From Rhodopirellula baltica SH 1 (GTDB taxonomy: Bacteria; Planctomycetota; Planctomycetia; Pirellulales; Pirellulaceae), in contig NC_005027.1 of the NCBI RefSeq assembly GCF_000196115.1, positions 1,984,001 to 2,048,000 on the forward strand: a stretch of 64,000 nucleotides of DNA, written 5' to 3'. This document shows positions 53,608 through 62,217 of the stretch, in pieces (within the stretch, counting starts at the first letter, position 1; the number at the start of each line of letters is the position of its first letter). A program made the position numbers and the translations under genes. The notes beneath the pieces are model-generated. The model searched no databases, was not told where the DNA came from, and saw only the letters and a program-made list of their open reading frames with translations.

Positions 53608-54566
53608 GCGTCGAAGTTCGAACGGGAGCCCGTCTGCATTTTGGATTGTTGGATGTTGCGCCACCCTTTGGCGGATGCGGCGTCATGATCGACGGGCCGC
53701 TCACCTGTGTTCGCGTGAGTTCGTCGACGACGTTCGAATGTGACCAACGCCATCGCGATCGCATTCTCGGGATCGTCGATCGCTGGCAGCAAATGACCGG
53801 CCGAGCGACTCGGCCTGCCGTGACCATCGAAGTCGTGTCGGCGGCACCGTCGCATAACGGGCTGGGGAGTGGAACTCAACTCTCGCTCGCGATTTCGCTG
53901 GCATTGCTGAAGCAAACTTCCGCGGAACGGCCGACACGCGAATGTGTCTTGCGATTGGCCAACCGAGGTCGACGAAGCGCGGTCGGCTCACATGGATTTT
54001 TTGAACCCGGGTTGATCGTCGAAGGCCTGGACCGCGGTCAAGCCAGCGATCGCGAACGAGCCGACGGTTGCCAACTCAATCCAATCGACCGAAGGATCTC
54101 ACTTCCGGATTCGTGGCGTGCTGGTGTTGTATTGATGGACGCCGCATTGCCAAGTGAAACGATCAGTGGTGATGAGGAACAACAACAGTTCGATGCGCTG
54201 CAACCAGCTAGCGACGAAGTGCGATCCAGACTGGTCGATATCCTCACCCGTGAACTCATTCCGTCGGTCGAACACTCTGACTTCGACTCGTTCGCCGATG
54301 CAATCACACGCTACAACCGTTCCAGTGGCGAACTGTTCTCATCTGTTCAAGGTGGTCCATACAACGGTGAAGCGACAACGCGTTTGATCGAGCAGTTGAT
54401 TGCTTCCGGCCATAGCGGTGTCGGACAGAGCAGCTGGGGTCCCGGAGTATTCACGTGGTTCGAAAGTGAAGAAGCGGCGGCGTTGGCATCGCGGGACTGG
54501 GACAAACGATTTCCCGGAACAAAGTTGCTGGTGCAACGTCCTCTCCGCAACGCGAAACATCACTAA
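53604..54566 (+). CDS. mptG: Beta-ribofuranosylaminobenzene 5'-phosphate synthase
   Basis: 320 aa. The enzyme joins p-aminobenzoate to PRPP with loss of CO2, the first committed step to the arylamine part of tetrahydromethanopterin. GHMP-kinase-like features are present: VRTGARLHFGLLD at the start, the Gly-rich SHNGLGSGTQLSLAIS, SAVGSHGFFEPGLIVEG and GVGQSSWGPGVFTW. Planctomycetes are known to carry this pathway. It overlaps DUF447 by 4 bp, and its stop interlocks with the stop of the convergent trmL gene. Confidence 0.88.
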   Translation: MSVEVRTGARLHFGLLDVAPPFGGCGVMIDGPLTCVRVSSSTTFECDQRHRDRILGIVDRWQQMTGRATRPAVTIEVVSAAPSHNGLGSGTQLSLAISLALLKQTSAERPTRECVLRLANRGRRSAVGSHGFFEPGLIVEGLDRGQASDRERADGCQLNPIDRRISLPDSWRAGVVLMDAALPSETISGDEEQQQFDALQPASDEVRSRLVDILTRELIPSVEHSDFDSFADAITRYNRSSGELFSSVQGGPYNGEATTRLIEQLIASGHSGVGQSSWGPGVFTWFESEEAAALASRDWDKRFPGTKLLVQRPLRNAKHH

Positions 54567-55057
54567 GCAGGCAACAGATCAATGGTCTGACGTTGATGTT
54601 CGTACAAGGCGATGCCTGCTGTGACACTCAAGTTCAGACTCCGGACTTGCTCTCGCATCGGCAACCGAAGCGATCTTGGGTCATCGGGCTTCAAGATCGA
54701 TGCTGGCAAACCACTGGTTTCTCGACCGAAAACCAGCACGTCGCCCAAAGCGAATTCGGCTTCCCAAACCGTCCGTTTGGCGAACTTCGAAAAGAAGAAA
54801 AATCGCTCCGGGTTCAGTCGTTCGCAAAGAGCGTCCCAAGAGGGGACCGGTTCCCAGTCCAGGTACTGCCAATAATCCAGTCCGGCACGACGCAGTCTTT
54901 TTTCATCGAATTGAAACGAAGCGGGTTCAACGATCCAAAGTTTTGCCCCCACAGCGACACAGGTTCGGCCAATATTCCCCGTGTTCTGAGGAATCTCCGG
55001 CTGATAGAGGACGACGTGGGCGGGTGGCTGCACGGATAAGGGAAGACTGTCGGACAT
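54563..55057 (-). CDS. trmL: tRNA (cytidine(34)-2'-O)-methyltransferase
   Basis: 164 aa from ATG at 55057; the frame is open for 124 more codons, but these do not fit the family. It methylates the 2'-OH of wobble C or cmnm5U in tRNA-Leu using SAM. SPOUT-fold motifs are clear: VVLYQPEIPQNTGNIGRTC, LVFGRETSGLP, and the C-terminal knot region LRLPMREQVRSLNLSVTAGI read in part. Length is normal. Its stop (54563-54565) interlocks with the mptG stop (54564-54566). Confidence 0.93.
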   Translation of the reverse strand: MSDSLPLSVQPPAHVVLYQPEIPQNTGNIGRTCVAVGAKLWIVEPASFQFDEKRLRRAGLDYWQYLDWEPVPSWDALCERLNPERFFFFSKFAKRTVWEAEFALGDVLVFGRETSGLPASILKPDDPRSLRLPMREQVRSLNLSVTAGIALYEHQRQTIDLLPA

Positions 55058-55460
55058 CAACGTCACATTTTTACGATTGGCGATGGGCCGCAACATCCGC
55101 GACCCCGAAACGATTATCCTACGAGGACTTCGGATATTGTCCCACCTCCATTGATAGGTCCTGTCTGAATCCCGCCTGAAATCCCACCCAACCGCGTCCG
55201 TTTGATGCGGCTCGACTGGCCCCGCCAACTCAGCCACATCTGATTTGCCTTGGTCGCCGCGTTTTATGTTTTCACCGATGATCGGTGAGAGCCAAACCAA
55301 ACGGCCTCCGTCCCAACGAGCGATTTTCAACGCCCGCAGAAACAATCCGTTCCGTCGAGTGTCTCCGACACTGCGCGTGAACCAATGCCGAAACGTCACG
55401 CCGACACCGCGTGCGTTCGATCGATTCACTTCACTTTGGTTTCCACTTCAACGTTGCAAC
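55058..55460. other. Divergent promoter region
   Basis: About 400 bp between trmL and the DUF1080 gene. It contains the palindrome at 55272-55288; nothing else was recognised. Confidence 0.5.
55272..55288. promoter_or_regulatory. 17-bp palindrome, possible operator
   Basis: TCACCGAT and ATCGGTGA are perfect 8-bp inverted arms around a single central base. It is about 170 bp upstream of the DUF1080 gene. The shape fits a dimeric regulator site; none is identified. Confidence 0.4.
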
Positions 55461-56786
55461 ATGAACCTACACCTGAACCAACGCTTACCGCTTTGCGTGG
55501 CCTTGTGCCTCGCCGCCTTCACAACATCGCACGCGCAAGACGCCACCGACACTCAGTCCGGTTGGGCGACGCTTTTCAACGGCAAAGACCTGTCGGGATG
55601 GCACGGCCAACCACACTTCGACCCTTACAAACTTGCTGAGATGTCCGATGAAGAACGGGCGTCCAAAATCGAAGAGTGGACCGCAGACGCGAAATCACAT
55701 TGGTCGGTTGAAAACGGGGAGTTGGTCAACGACGGCCACGGTGCATACTTAACAACGGACGAAGGCTATTCCGACTACGAATTGAAATTGGAATACCGAA
55801 CCGTCGCCAAGGCGGACAGCGGCATCTACTTGAAAGGCACCCCTCAAGTCCAAATCTGGGACACCACCGACGAAGGCAAGTTCAACCTGGGAGCCAACCT
55901 GGGCAGCGGTGCTCTCTGGAACAACTCACCCGGTGCGGCAGGCAAAGATCCTTTGGTTTTGGCTGACAAACCCTTTGGTGAATGGAACACAGTTCACGTC
56001 ATCCAAGTCGGTTCACGAACCTCCGTGTGGCTCAACGGCAAACAAACCGTCGATCACGCGATCATGGAAAACTATTGGCGTCGCGGAGAGCCATTGCCCG
56101 CTTCCGGTCCGATTCAATTGCAGACGCATGGCGGTGAAATCCGCTGGCGCAACATTCAAGTTCGGCAATTGGACACTGACGAGGCGAACGACATTCTCGC
56201 ATCCAAACACAACGACAACTTCACTTCGGTGTTCGACGGAAAGACGTTGGAAGGTTGGATCGGAGCCGTCGCGGATTACGAAGTGACCGAAGACGGCTCG
56301 ATTCAATGTCAAAAAGGCCGCGGTGGCAACTTGCTGACGGAAAAAGAATATGGCGACTTCTCCGTCCGCTTGCGATTCCGCTTGCCCGAACGCGGCAACA
56401 ATGGTTTGGCAATTCGGGCTCCCAAAGAAGGAAACCCCGCCTACGCCGCGATGACTGAGTTGCAAGTGCTGGACAACGATCACCCCGCCTACGCAAAGCT
56501 CGATGAACGCCAATACCACGGGTCGGCATACGGAATGGCGGCAGCGAAACGTGGCTACCTACGTCCCGTCGGTGAATGGAACTTCCAACAAGTCACCGTT
56601 ATCGGACCAACGATCCGAGTCGAACTGAATGGCAACGTGATCCTGGACACGGATGTATCGAAGATCGACGACTACATGGCTGGCAGTGCTCACCCGGGTA
56701 AAACCCGAACTTCAGGTCACTTTGGATTCGCCGGCCACAATGATCCGGTCGAGTTCAAGGACATCTCCATTCGTGAAGAAAACTGA
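55461..56786 (+). CDS. Secreted protein with two DUF1080 domains
   Basis: 441 aa from ATG at 55461 (the frame opens at 55245). After a signal peptide (LPLCVALCLAAFTTSHAQ) come two copies of DUF1080, now called 3-keto-disaccharide hydrolase: the first at about 30-230 (WATLFNGKDLSGWHG ... SGIYLKGTPQVQIWD) and the second at about 240-440 (TSVFDGKTLEGWIG ... NGLAIRAPKEG). The lectin-like fold cleaves 3-keto-glycosides or binds sugars. Each copy has the LFxGKxLxGW opening. It is followed by a strong terminator and appears monocistronic. Confidence 0.87.
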   Translation: MNLHLNQRLPLCVALCLAAFTTSHAQDATDTQSGWATLFNGKDLSGWHGQPHFDPYKLAEMSDEERASKIEEWTADAKSHWSVENGELVNDGHGAYLTTDEGYSDYELKLEYRTVAKADSGIYLKGTPQVQIWDTTDEGKFNLGANLGSGALWNNSPGAAGKDPLVLADKPFGEWNTVHVIQVGSRTSVWLNGKQTVDHAIMENYWRRGEPLPASGPIQLQTHGGEIRWRNIQVRQLDTDEANDILASKHNDNFTSVFDGKTLEGWIGAVADYEVTEDGSIQCQKGRGGNLLTEKEYGDFSVRLRFRLPERGNNGLAIRAPKEGNPAYAAMTELQVLDNDHPAYAKLDERQYHGSAYGMAAAKRGYLRPVGEWNFQQVTVIGPTIRVELNGNVILDTDVSKIDDYMAGSAHPGKTRTSGHFGFAGHNDPVEFKDISIREEN

Positions 56787-56822
56787 TCGCCTGATCTGTT
56801 GAATTGCCACGAGTACACAGCG

Positions 56823-56853
56823 ACCCCGCGTGCAGAATTCCTGCACGCGGGGT
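56823..56853 (+). terminator. Rho-independent terminator
   Basis: ACCCCGCGTGCAG (56823-56835) pairs perfectly with CTGCACGCGGGGT (56841-56853) over a 5-nt loop, then TCATTTTT follows. It ends the DUF1080 transcript. Confidence 0.92.
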
Positions 56854-56961
56854 TCATTTTTGGTTGCACGGTCGTTTCAGCGAATCACCGCCGGTCGCAT
56901 TTTGCCAAGCGATCCGACGCTGACGCCTGATACCCGGCCATCTGAATTTCTAATAGAGTTT

Positions 56962-58179
56962 GTGGCGTTTCATCTATCGCACACTCGCATCAGACACTTC
57001 CCGATCGACATTTTATCTCCACCCTCAAACGAAACTCCGATCGAATCGGACGAGCCCAAACGCTGTCACGCCTGTTTTCGCCCACGATCGCTTTGCTTTT
57101 GCGAACTGATCCCAAAGGTCGCCAATCAAACCGACGTGTTGATCATGCAACATCGTCGCGAGCGGTCGCATCCGTTCAACACCGCTCGAATCGTTGGCCA
57201 ATCGTTGCAGAAATGTCGGGTCATGGTTGCTTACAATCATGAATTGGCCGAGCGATTTGCGACGATGCCCCTCAGCGACGGCGTTGGACTGTTGTATCCC
57301 GGCGACAATGCCAAACTGCTCTCGGACTTGTCGCCGGAGGAGCGACCAAAGCAACTGGTCGTCATCGATGGCACTTGGCATCACGCCAAGACGCTCTTTC
57401 GCGACATTCCGCGTTTGCAGACGCTTCCTCGGTATCGACTCGCGCCATCTCAACCGGGCCGATACCGGATCCGTCGCGAACCAAATGAGCACGCTCTCTC
57501 AACGCTCGAAGCGACCGTCGCGGCCTTGTCGGCGATCGAACCCACCACACCCGGATTCGATCGTCTGTTAGACGTGTTCGATCGAATGATCGCGGATCAG
57601 ATCGGGCATGCAAAATCCAATTGGCGACTCAACGAAACTCGACGCCGGGGATCCGCCAACGTGCCACGAGTGTTGACCGAAGATGTGAGCAAGATTGTGG
57701 TCGCCTATGGCGAACAGGAGCGAGGCAACACCGACAATGCAACTGCAACAGATTCTCACTCACCGGCACCACTGTTTTGGAACGCGGTTCGAATGGGAAC
57801 GGGCGAATTCTTCCGCTGTGCGATCCAGTCCGAATCGCTGACTGACGAATCCTTCATGCGTCGCCTCCGTTTGACTACAGAGGAATTGGAACCGCTTGTC
57901 ACAGTGGATGAGTTTCGCGAACGCTGGCGAACCTTTGTCCGCCCCGATGATCGCGTTGCTACCTTCCATCGCAGCACTTCCAAGTTGCTGGAAGACATCG
58001 GGGCAGATTTTTCCCCGAGCATCGTTCTGAAGTCAATCAATCTGAATCCACAAACCAAAGAAAGCGATCCGCGAACGCCCGCGATCCTATCCGACCAAAC
58101 CAGCAACTCCCGTCCGCTACGACGATTGGCTTGGGCGGTTCGATTCGTCGAAGAATTGGTGCAGCACTCCGCAAACTGA
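56962..58179 (+). CDS. DTW-domain protein (tRNA aminocarboxypropyltransferase-like) with extra C-terminal domain
   Basis: About 405 aa if it starts at the GTG at 56962; the start is uncertain. The frame is open back to 56830, but that start lies in the terminator of the preceding gene. A zinc-like CHAC ... LCFC cluster is followed by the DTW domain: VLIMQHRRERSHPFNTARI in the first part and VVIDGTWHHAK at its core, then STLEATVAAL. The family adds 3-amino-3-carboxypropyl groups from SAM to tRNA uridine. The last 150 residues are an extra domain with no match I can name. Confidence 0.8.
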   Translation: MAFHLSHTRIRHFPIDILSPPSNETPIESDEPKRCHACFRPRSLCFCELIPKVANQTDVLIMQHRRERSHPFNTARIVGQSLQKCRVMVAYNHELAERFATMPLSDGVGLLYPGDNAKLLSDLSPEERPKQLVVIDGTWHHAKTLFRDIPRLQTLPRYRLAPSQPGRYRIRREPNEHALSTLEATVAALSAIEPTTPGFDRLLDVFDRMIADQIGHAKSNWRLNETRRRGSANVPRVLTEDVSKIVVAYGEQERGNTDNATATDSHSPAPLFWNAVRMGTGEFFRCAIQSESLTDESFMRRLRLTTEELEPLVTVDEFRERWRTFVRPDDRVATFHRSTSKLLEDIGADFSPSIVLKSINLNPQTKESDPRTPAILSDQTSNSRPLRRLAWAVRFVEELVQHSAN

Positions 58180-58478
58180 CGTCCTGCAAAAAAGTTCGAC
58201 CGTCGCCCGATCGGGGTCATTTGCCTCGTCCGGCGCATTTTCATGGGGTCTCAATCGCGCGATCTGCTGCCTGCCAAATCAAGATAATTTGCTAAAGGGG
58301 AGACATCGATGGCACCCAATCCGCGATGCGGTTCGCCTCCATGTCCGGGAAGCAATGGCCAGCAGCAACATTGATCCGCTCGCAACACTTTCACTGGGGA
58401 TGCTACCACCCCACGCCCCATCGCCTATACTCTTGACCACCACCCCAGATCACCCGGTCCCCTCAGTCCCCCAGTTCC

Positions 58479-60623
58479 ATGAATCTTCGCAGTTGGATGA
58501 ACCGTCTTCCACGGCGTCGCTCACCTAAGTTTACGTCGAAACGTTCGCAATCATCGACGGCGAATTGGTTGGTCGACGAACTGGAACCGCGGTTGTTGTT
58601 GGCGGGTGACGCAGGTCAGGAAATCAGCTTTGCGTGGGACGCATCTGGAATCGAGGTGCAGGCGATCGGGGACACTGGGCAAGAGATCCTGGAAGTGATC
58701 TACAACGAAGAAAGGATCTCGTACTTCCGCGTCAGCGACCAATGGGAGACCTATCAGATCAATGTGGACTACACCTCGATTGATCCGAGCCTGTTACGAA
58801 TTCATTTTGTGAACGATTTCTATGACCCTGCACAGGGAATCGATCGGAATGTTCAACTTGGATCAGTGACGATTGGTGATCAGGTCCTCGACAGCAACGC
58901 GGCGGACGTCTTCTCAACGGGAACTTGGATCCCCGAGGACGGTGTAGTCTCCGGCCAAGGACGTGGCAGCGTGCTGAACACAAACGGTTACTTGCAATAC
59001 GGCACGCCCACCGGATCAGAACTCGTCGTCTACGCTCGAGGTGACCAAGGCGGCGAGAAAATGAACGTTTTAGCGGGCTCGTTCCGTTCAGACTCAATCA
59101 GCCTGACCACCGAAATGACGGCCTACAAGTTCTATCTCAATACCGACTTGAAACCGAACTCGGTACGGGTGGAGTTCATCAACGACTTGTACCGACCTGA
59201 TCCAGGCATTGATTACAACTTGGTCGTCGATCGGATCGAAATTGACGGGGTGGTTCATCAAACCGAGGATCCCTCCACGTTTGCACAAGGAGTCTATCGA
59301 AATGGATCGATCACATCCGGAAACTGGCAAACGGAGCGATTGGAAGGACGCGGACACTTTCAGTTCTCTGCAAATGAATACACGAGCGAACGCTACACGT
59401 TGGACGATTCGATCGCGAGTTCAGGTGTCTCAATCATCACCCCCGAGCGTCCATTTGAAGTCGAACATGCAATCACTTCCCAAGACGAATCCGCAGTCGG
59501 TTGGAACCAGTATTTCTGGGGTGAGTCGGGTGAATACCAAAAGATCATCCAAGTCCAACTGTTCGACGAAAATGGATCCGCTCTGAAATCGTTCAACAAC
59601 GGCGAGCCTGTTGAACTGATCCAGGCCGCGAAGCAGTTCCTCAACAATGATTCGCTAAAATCCACGCAGTTTTCATTGCAGAACCTCGAGGTGGATTCGC
59701 AAGATCGTCTGCTGGCGCGTCTTCAGGTTTTCAACTATGACGGATACTTCCGCAGCTATTCCAATGTCCTGGTTCGCTTGACAGAAAACGGCCAGTTGGA
59801 CGCCTCATTTGGTGATGGCGGTTTTGTTCAGGCTTCCCTCGGAGGCATCAGCTCGAGGGCATCCATGACAATGGATTCGCAGGATCGAATCCTGCTCGGC
59901 AACGACGTGTCAATTGCACGCTACAACGCGGACGGAACGGCAGACAACAGTTTCGGAATCAATGGTGCAACGAACATCCCGACGCCGCAGGAACCGAATT
60001 TCTATTCGGCGGAATCGCAGATTCTTACCCGTCCAGACAACTCCATCATTGTGCTGTGGGGGTTCCCCTCCAATGAGAGCACAAATGCGGGATGGTTGAT
60101 CCAACTGAATGAAGATGGCAGCACAGGAACCTGGTTTGGCGACGAAGGCTTCGCGAACATTCCCCACCAACAGTTTTCTGAATACTCATCCTACGGCGAG
60201 CGGTTTGAACGCGTGGTGCTGGACGACGAAGGAAGGCTCACCGTCCTGGGAACCCAAGTCTCGCTTCGATTCACCATTGACGGCCAGATTGACTCCAGCT
60301 TCGGTGACGGAGGTCGCCTGATTTTGCCGAGTTCCATCGTGACCGACGGAGTATTATTGTTCGACAACACGGCGGGGGCCTTCGATATCGATAGCCAAGG
60401 CCGATACATCGTTTCCTACCTCAACGGTGTCGCTCGGATCACGCCGGACGGGCAACTGGATACGTCGTTCAGCACCGACGGGATATCTGGTCACAACCCT
60501 GACGAAATCGGAAACCTGCAGCCCTACTCACTGAAAGAGTGGGAATTCGATTCGAACGGCGATGTTCGAACCTTGGCACAAAACGATGACGGCTTCGGCA
60601 TCGCCTACTGGCAACTCGTTTGA
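58479..60623 (+). CDS. LEPR-XLL surface protein with CBM-like and delta-60 repeats
   Basis: 714 aa. The N terminus carries the planctomycete LEPR-XLL sequence (DELEPRLLLAGDAG) instead of a normal signal peptide; such proteins are thought to go to the cell surface. Two similar beta-sandwich units follow (about 45-150: VQAIGDTGQEILEV ... RIHFVNDFYDPAQGIDRN; about 185-300: VEFINDLYRPDPGIDYN), like calcium-dependent xylan-binding modules. The rest (about 340-714) is a propeller of delta-60-type repeats (LDASFGDGGFV, IDSSFGDGGRL, LDTSFSTDGI). Likely a glycan-binding surface protein; no enzyme motif. Confidence 0.78.
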   Translation: MNLRSWMNRLPRRRSPKFTSKRSQSSTANWLVDELEPRLLLAGDAGQEISFAWDASGIEVQAIGDTGQEILEVIYNEERISYFRVSDQWETYQINVDYTSIDPSLLRIHFVNDFYDPAQGIDRNVQLGSVTIGDQVLDSNAADVFSTGTWIPEDGVVSGQGRGSVLNTNGYLQYGTPTGSELVVYARGDQGGEKMNVLAGSFRSDSISLTTEMTAYKFYLNTDLKPNSVRVEFINDLYRPDPGIDYNLVVDRIEIDGVVHQTEDPSTFAQGVYRNGSITSGNWQTERLEGRGHFQFSANEYTSERYTLDDSIASSGVSIITPERPFEVEHAITSQDESAVGWNQYFWGESGEYQKIIQVQLFDENGSALKSFNNGEPVELIQAAKQFLNNDSLKSTQFSLQNLEVDSQDRLLARLQVFNYDGYFRSYSNVLVRLTENGQLDASFGDGGFVQASLGGISSRASMTMDSQDRILLGNDVSIARYNADGTADNSFGINGATNIPTPQEPNFYSAESQILTRPDNSIIVLWGFPSNESTNAGWLIQLNEDGSTGTWFGDEGFANIPHQQFSEYSSYGERFERVVLDDEGRLTVLGTQVSLRFTIDGQIDSSFGDGGRLILPSSIVTDGVLLFDNTAGAFDIDSQGRYIVSYLNGVARITPDGQLDTSFSTDGISGHNPDEIGNLQPYSLKEWEFDSNGDVRTLAQNDDGFGIAYWQLV

Positions 60624-60633
60624 GTCCGGTCGA

Positions 60634-62217
60634 TCACTTCTGCGGAATATTGTTTAGCGTGTAGAACGATTTCCGGTGCAGCAGCGGTTTCCCGTTTGCA
60701 TCCAACACGCCATGTGCATCCAGTTCGTGCACAAACAGTTCCCGCAATCCGTCCACCTTCAACTCAACTCGCATTCGGTCTTCGGACACAATGGCTTTGC
60801 GAATGTTGAGATGTCGTTTCAAGACTTCGTCGCTGCCATAGCTGGACTGATACAAGTACGTGTGACTGGTCATTCCGTAGGACCGGACATCCGAGGCTGA
60901 TTCGACGTCCACCGGGCGAGTGAATACCAGTTCAAAGCCATCAGGTTTCGCCCGCATCTCTTGGATTTCAAACGGCGTTTCGCCGGTCCAGGTCAAACGC
61001 TGCAAACCATACGGCGACGTACCCAGACTGCTCCAACCACGATTGGTCAGCCCGACATAGACGCTTCCATCTTCCGCTTGCGCCATCCGCAAAACCGCAG
61101 AAGCAAATCCGCGCCGGAATGGAAAGCATGCCCCTTGATATTCACCGTCGACTTTTTCGAGAAACACTCGGTTGATCGATGCCTGAGTGAACTCGCCAAC
61201 GAACAATTGCCCGGCAAACGGACCGAAACCACCACCGCTGCTATCGAGAAGGATATCGGTCGCGGATTGACCGGCCTTCTTGTAGGGGAACCACACCGCG
61301 GGCGGTTGCATCTGCGGAAATCGTTTGAGGGCCTCGGGGTAAGCGATCCCGTTCGGCACTTTAGCCACGTCGTGAATCGTTGATCCCTCCAGCTCCATCG
61401 AAGCAAGCGATTCTGGATGATGGAAGAAAGCTCCTGGCCGCATATGATTCAGCGAGTTCGTCGCGACCCAGTTGCCTTGTTGGTCGGTATAAAACATGTC
61501 GCCATCCGCGTTGGCTCCTAACCCGGAAGGAGACCGCATGCCTGCGCACACTGGTTGCAAGGTTCCGCGAGGAGTCACTTTCATCGCCCAACCGCGCCAC
61601 GCCGCCTGGCGATAGCCAAATGGTGCATCAGGAACGATTTGTTTCAGCTGTTCGCCTTTCAGCCCCATCCCGATGTTGAGCGTCATCCAAAGATTGCCGT
61701 CTGGATCCAACTTCGGACCGTAGGCGTACTCGTGGTAGTGCCCCGAAACGCCCCAACCTGACGCGATCGTTTCGTATTCATCCGCGACGTCATCGCCGGT
61801 AGTGTCTCGCAGACGGGTCATCTCCGTTCGTTGGACGGTGATCAATGAGTCATCGTGATGAAGCAAACCGAGTGGCTCATGCAACGCAGTGGCAAAACGG
61901 TGATAGGAAACACGCTCGGAATCGTCGTCGCCAGTGACCTCATCCACTCCATCCAACAACCAGACTTCGCCTTTGCGAATCGCAACTGCCAAACGAGACG
62001 GACTCAGCACCGCGATCCCACTTACCTCCAACGCGATCCCATCATCGGAAGGTTTCCAGTTTGGATCGCGAGATTCCGTTTGTGCTTCGGGAGCGGCGAT
62101 CGAGACCATTCGGTAGTAGTCGTTCTCTTCATCCGCTCGGACCACGTCTCCAAACAGGACAGTCAAAAGCAGAGCAATCACCGGACACAACGTGCGAAGC
62201 ATTTTGCAAATCACCAT
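60634..62217 (-). CDS. Secreted propeller protein, sugar-dehydrogenase-like
   Basis: 527 aa; ATG at 62217 or 62202. A signal peptide (VIALLLTVLFGDVVRA) is followed by a six- or seven-bladed propeller (about 40-400) with ALEVSGIAVLSPSRLAVA, VCAGMRSPSGLGANADGDMFY and QQGNWVATN segments. This is like the soluble-PQQ/sorbosone-dehydrogenase-like proteins of planctomycetes; cofactor residues cannot be confirmed by eye. The C terminus (about 400-527) is beta-rich. It overlaps the end of the upstream cytochrome gene by 7 bp, which suggests an electron-transfer pair. Confidence 0.75.
   Translation of the reverse strand: MVICKMLRTLCPVIALLLTVLFGDVVRADEENDYYRMVSIAAPEAQTESRDPNWKPSDDGIALEVSGIAVLSPSRLAVAIRKGEVWLLDGVDEVTGDDDSERVSYHRFATALHEPLGLLHHDDSLITVQRTEMTRLRDTTGDDVADEYETIASGWGVSGHYHEYAYGPKLDPDGNLWMTLNIGMGLKGEQLKQIVPDAPFGYRQAAWRGWAMKVTPRGTLQPVCAGMRSPSGLGANADGDMFYTDQQGNWVATNSLNHMRPGAFFHHPESLASMELEGSTIHDVAKVPNGIAYPEALKRFPQMQPPAVWFPYKKAGQSATDILLDSSGGGFGPFAGQLFVGEFTQASINRVFLEKVDGEYQGACFPFRRGFASAVLRMAQAEDGSVYVGLTNRGWSSLGTSPYGLQRLTWTGETPFEIQEMRAKPDGFELVFTRPVDVESASDVRSYGMTSHTYLYQSSYGSDEVLKRHLNIRKAIVSEDRMRVELKVDGLRELFVHELDAHGVLDANGKPLLHRKSFYTLNNIPQK

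Noticed and set aside
54563..55429. Longer trmL with a 124-residue N-terminal extension
   Set aside because: The family begins at MSDSLPL; the extra part is Arg-rich and matches nothing in the family.
56830..56961. Upstream start of the DTW protein
   Set aside because: A start at 56830 lies within the terminator hairpin of the preceding gene, and these 44 codons do not look like family sequence.
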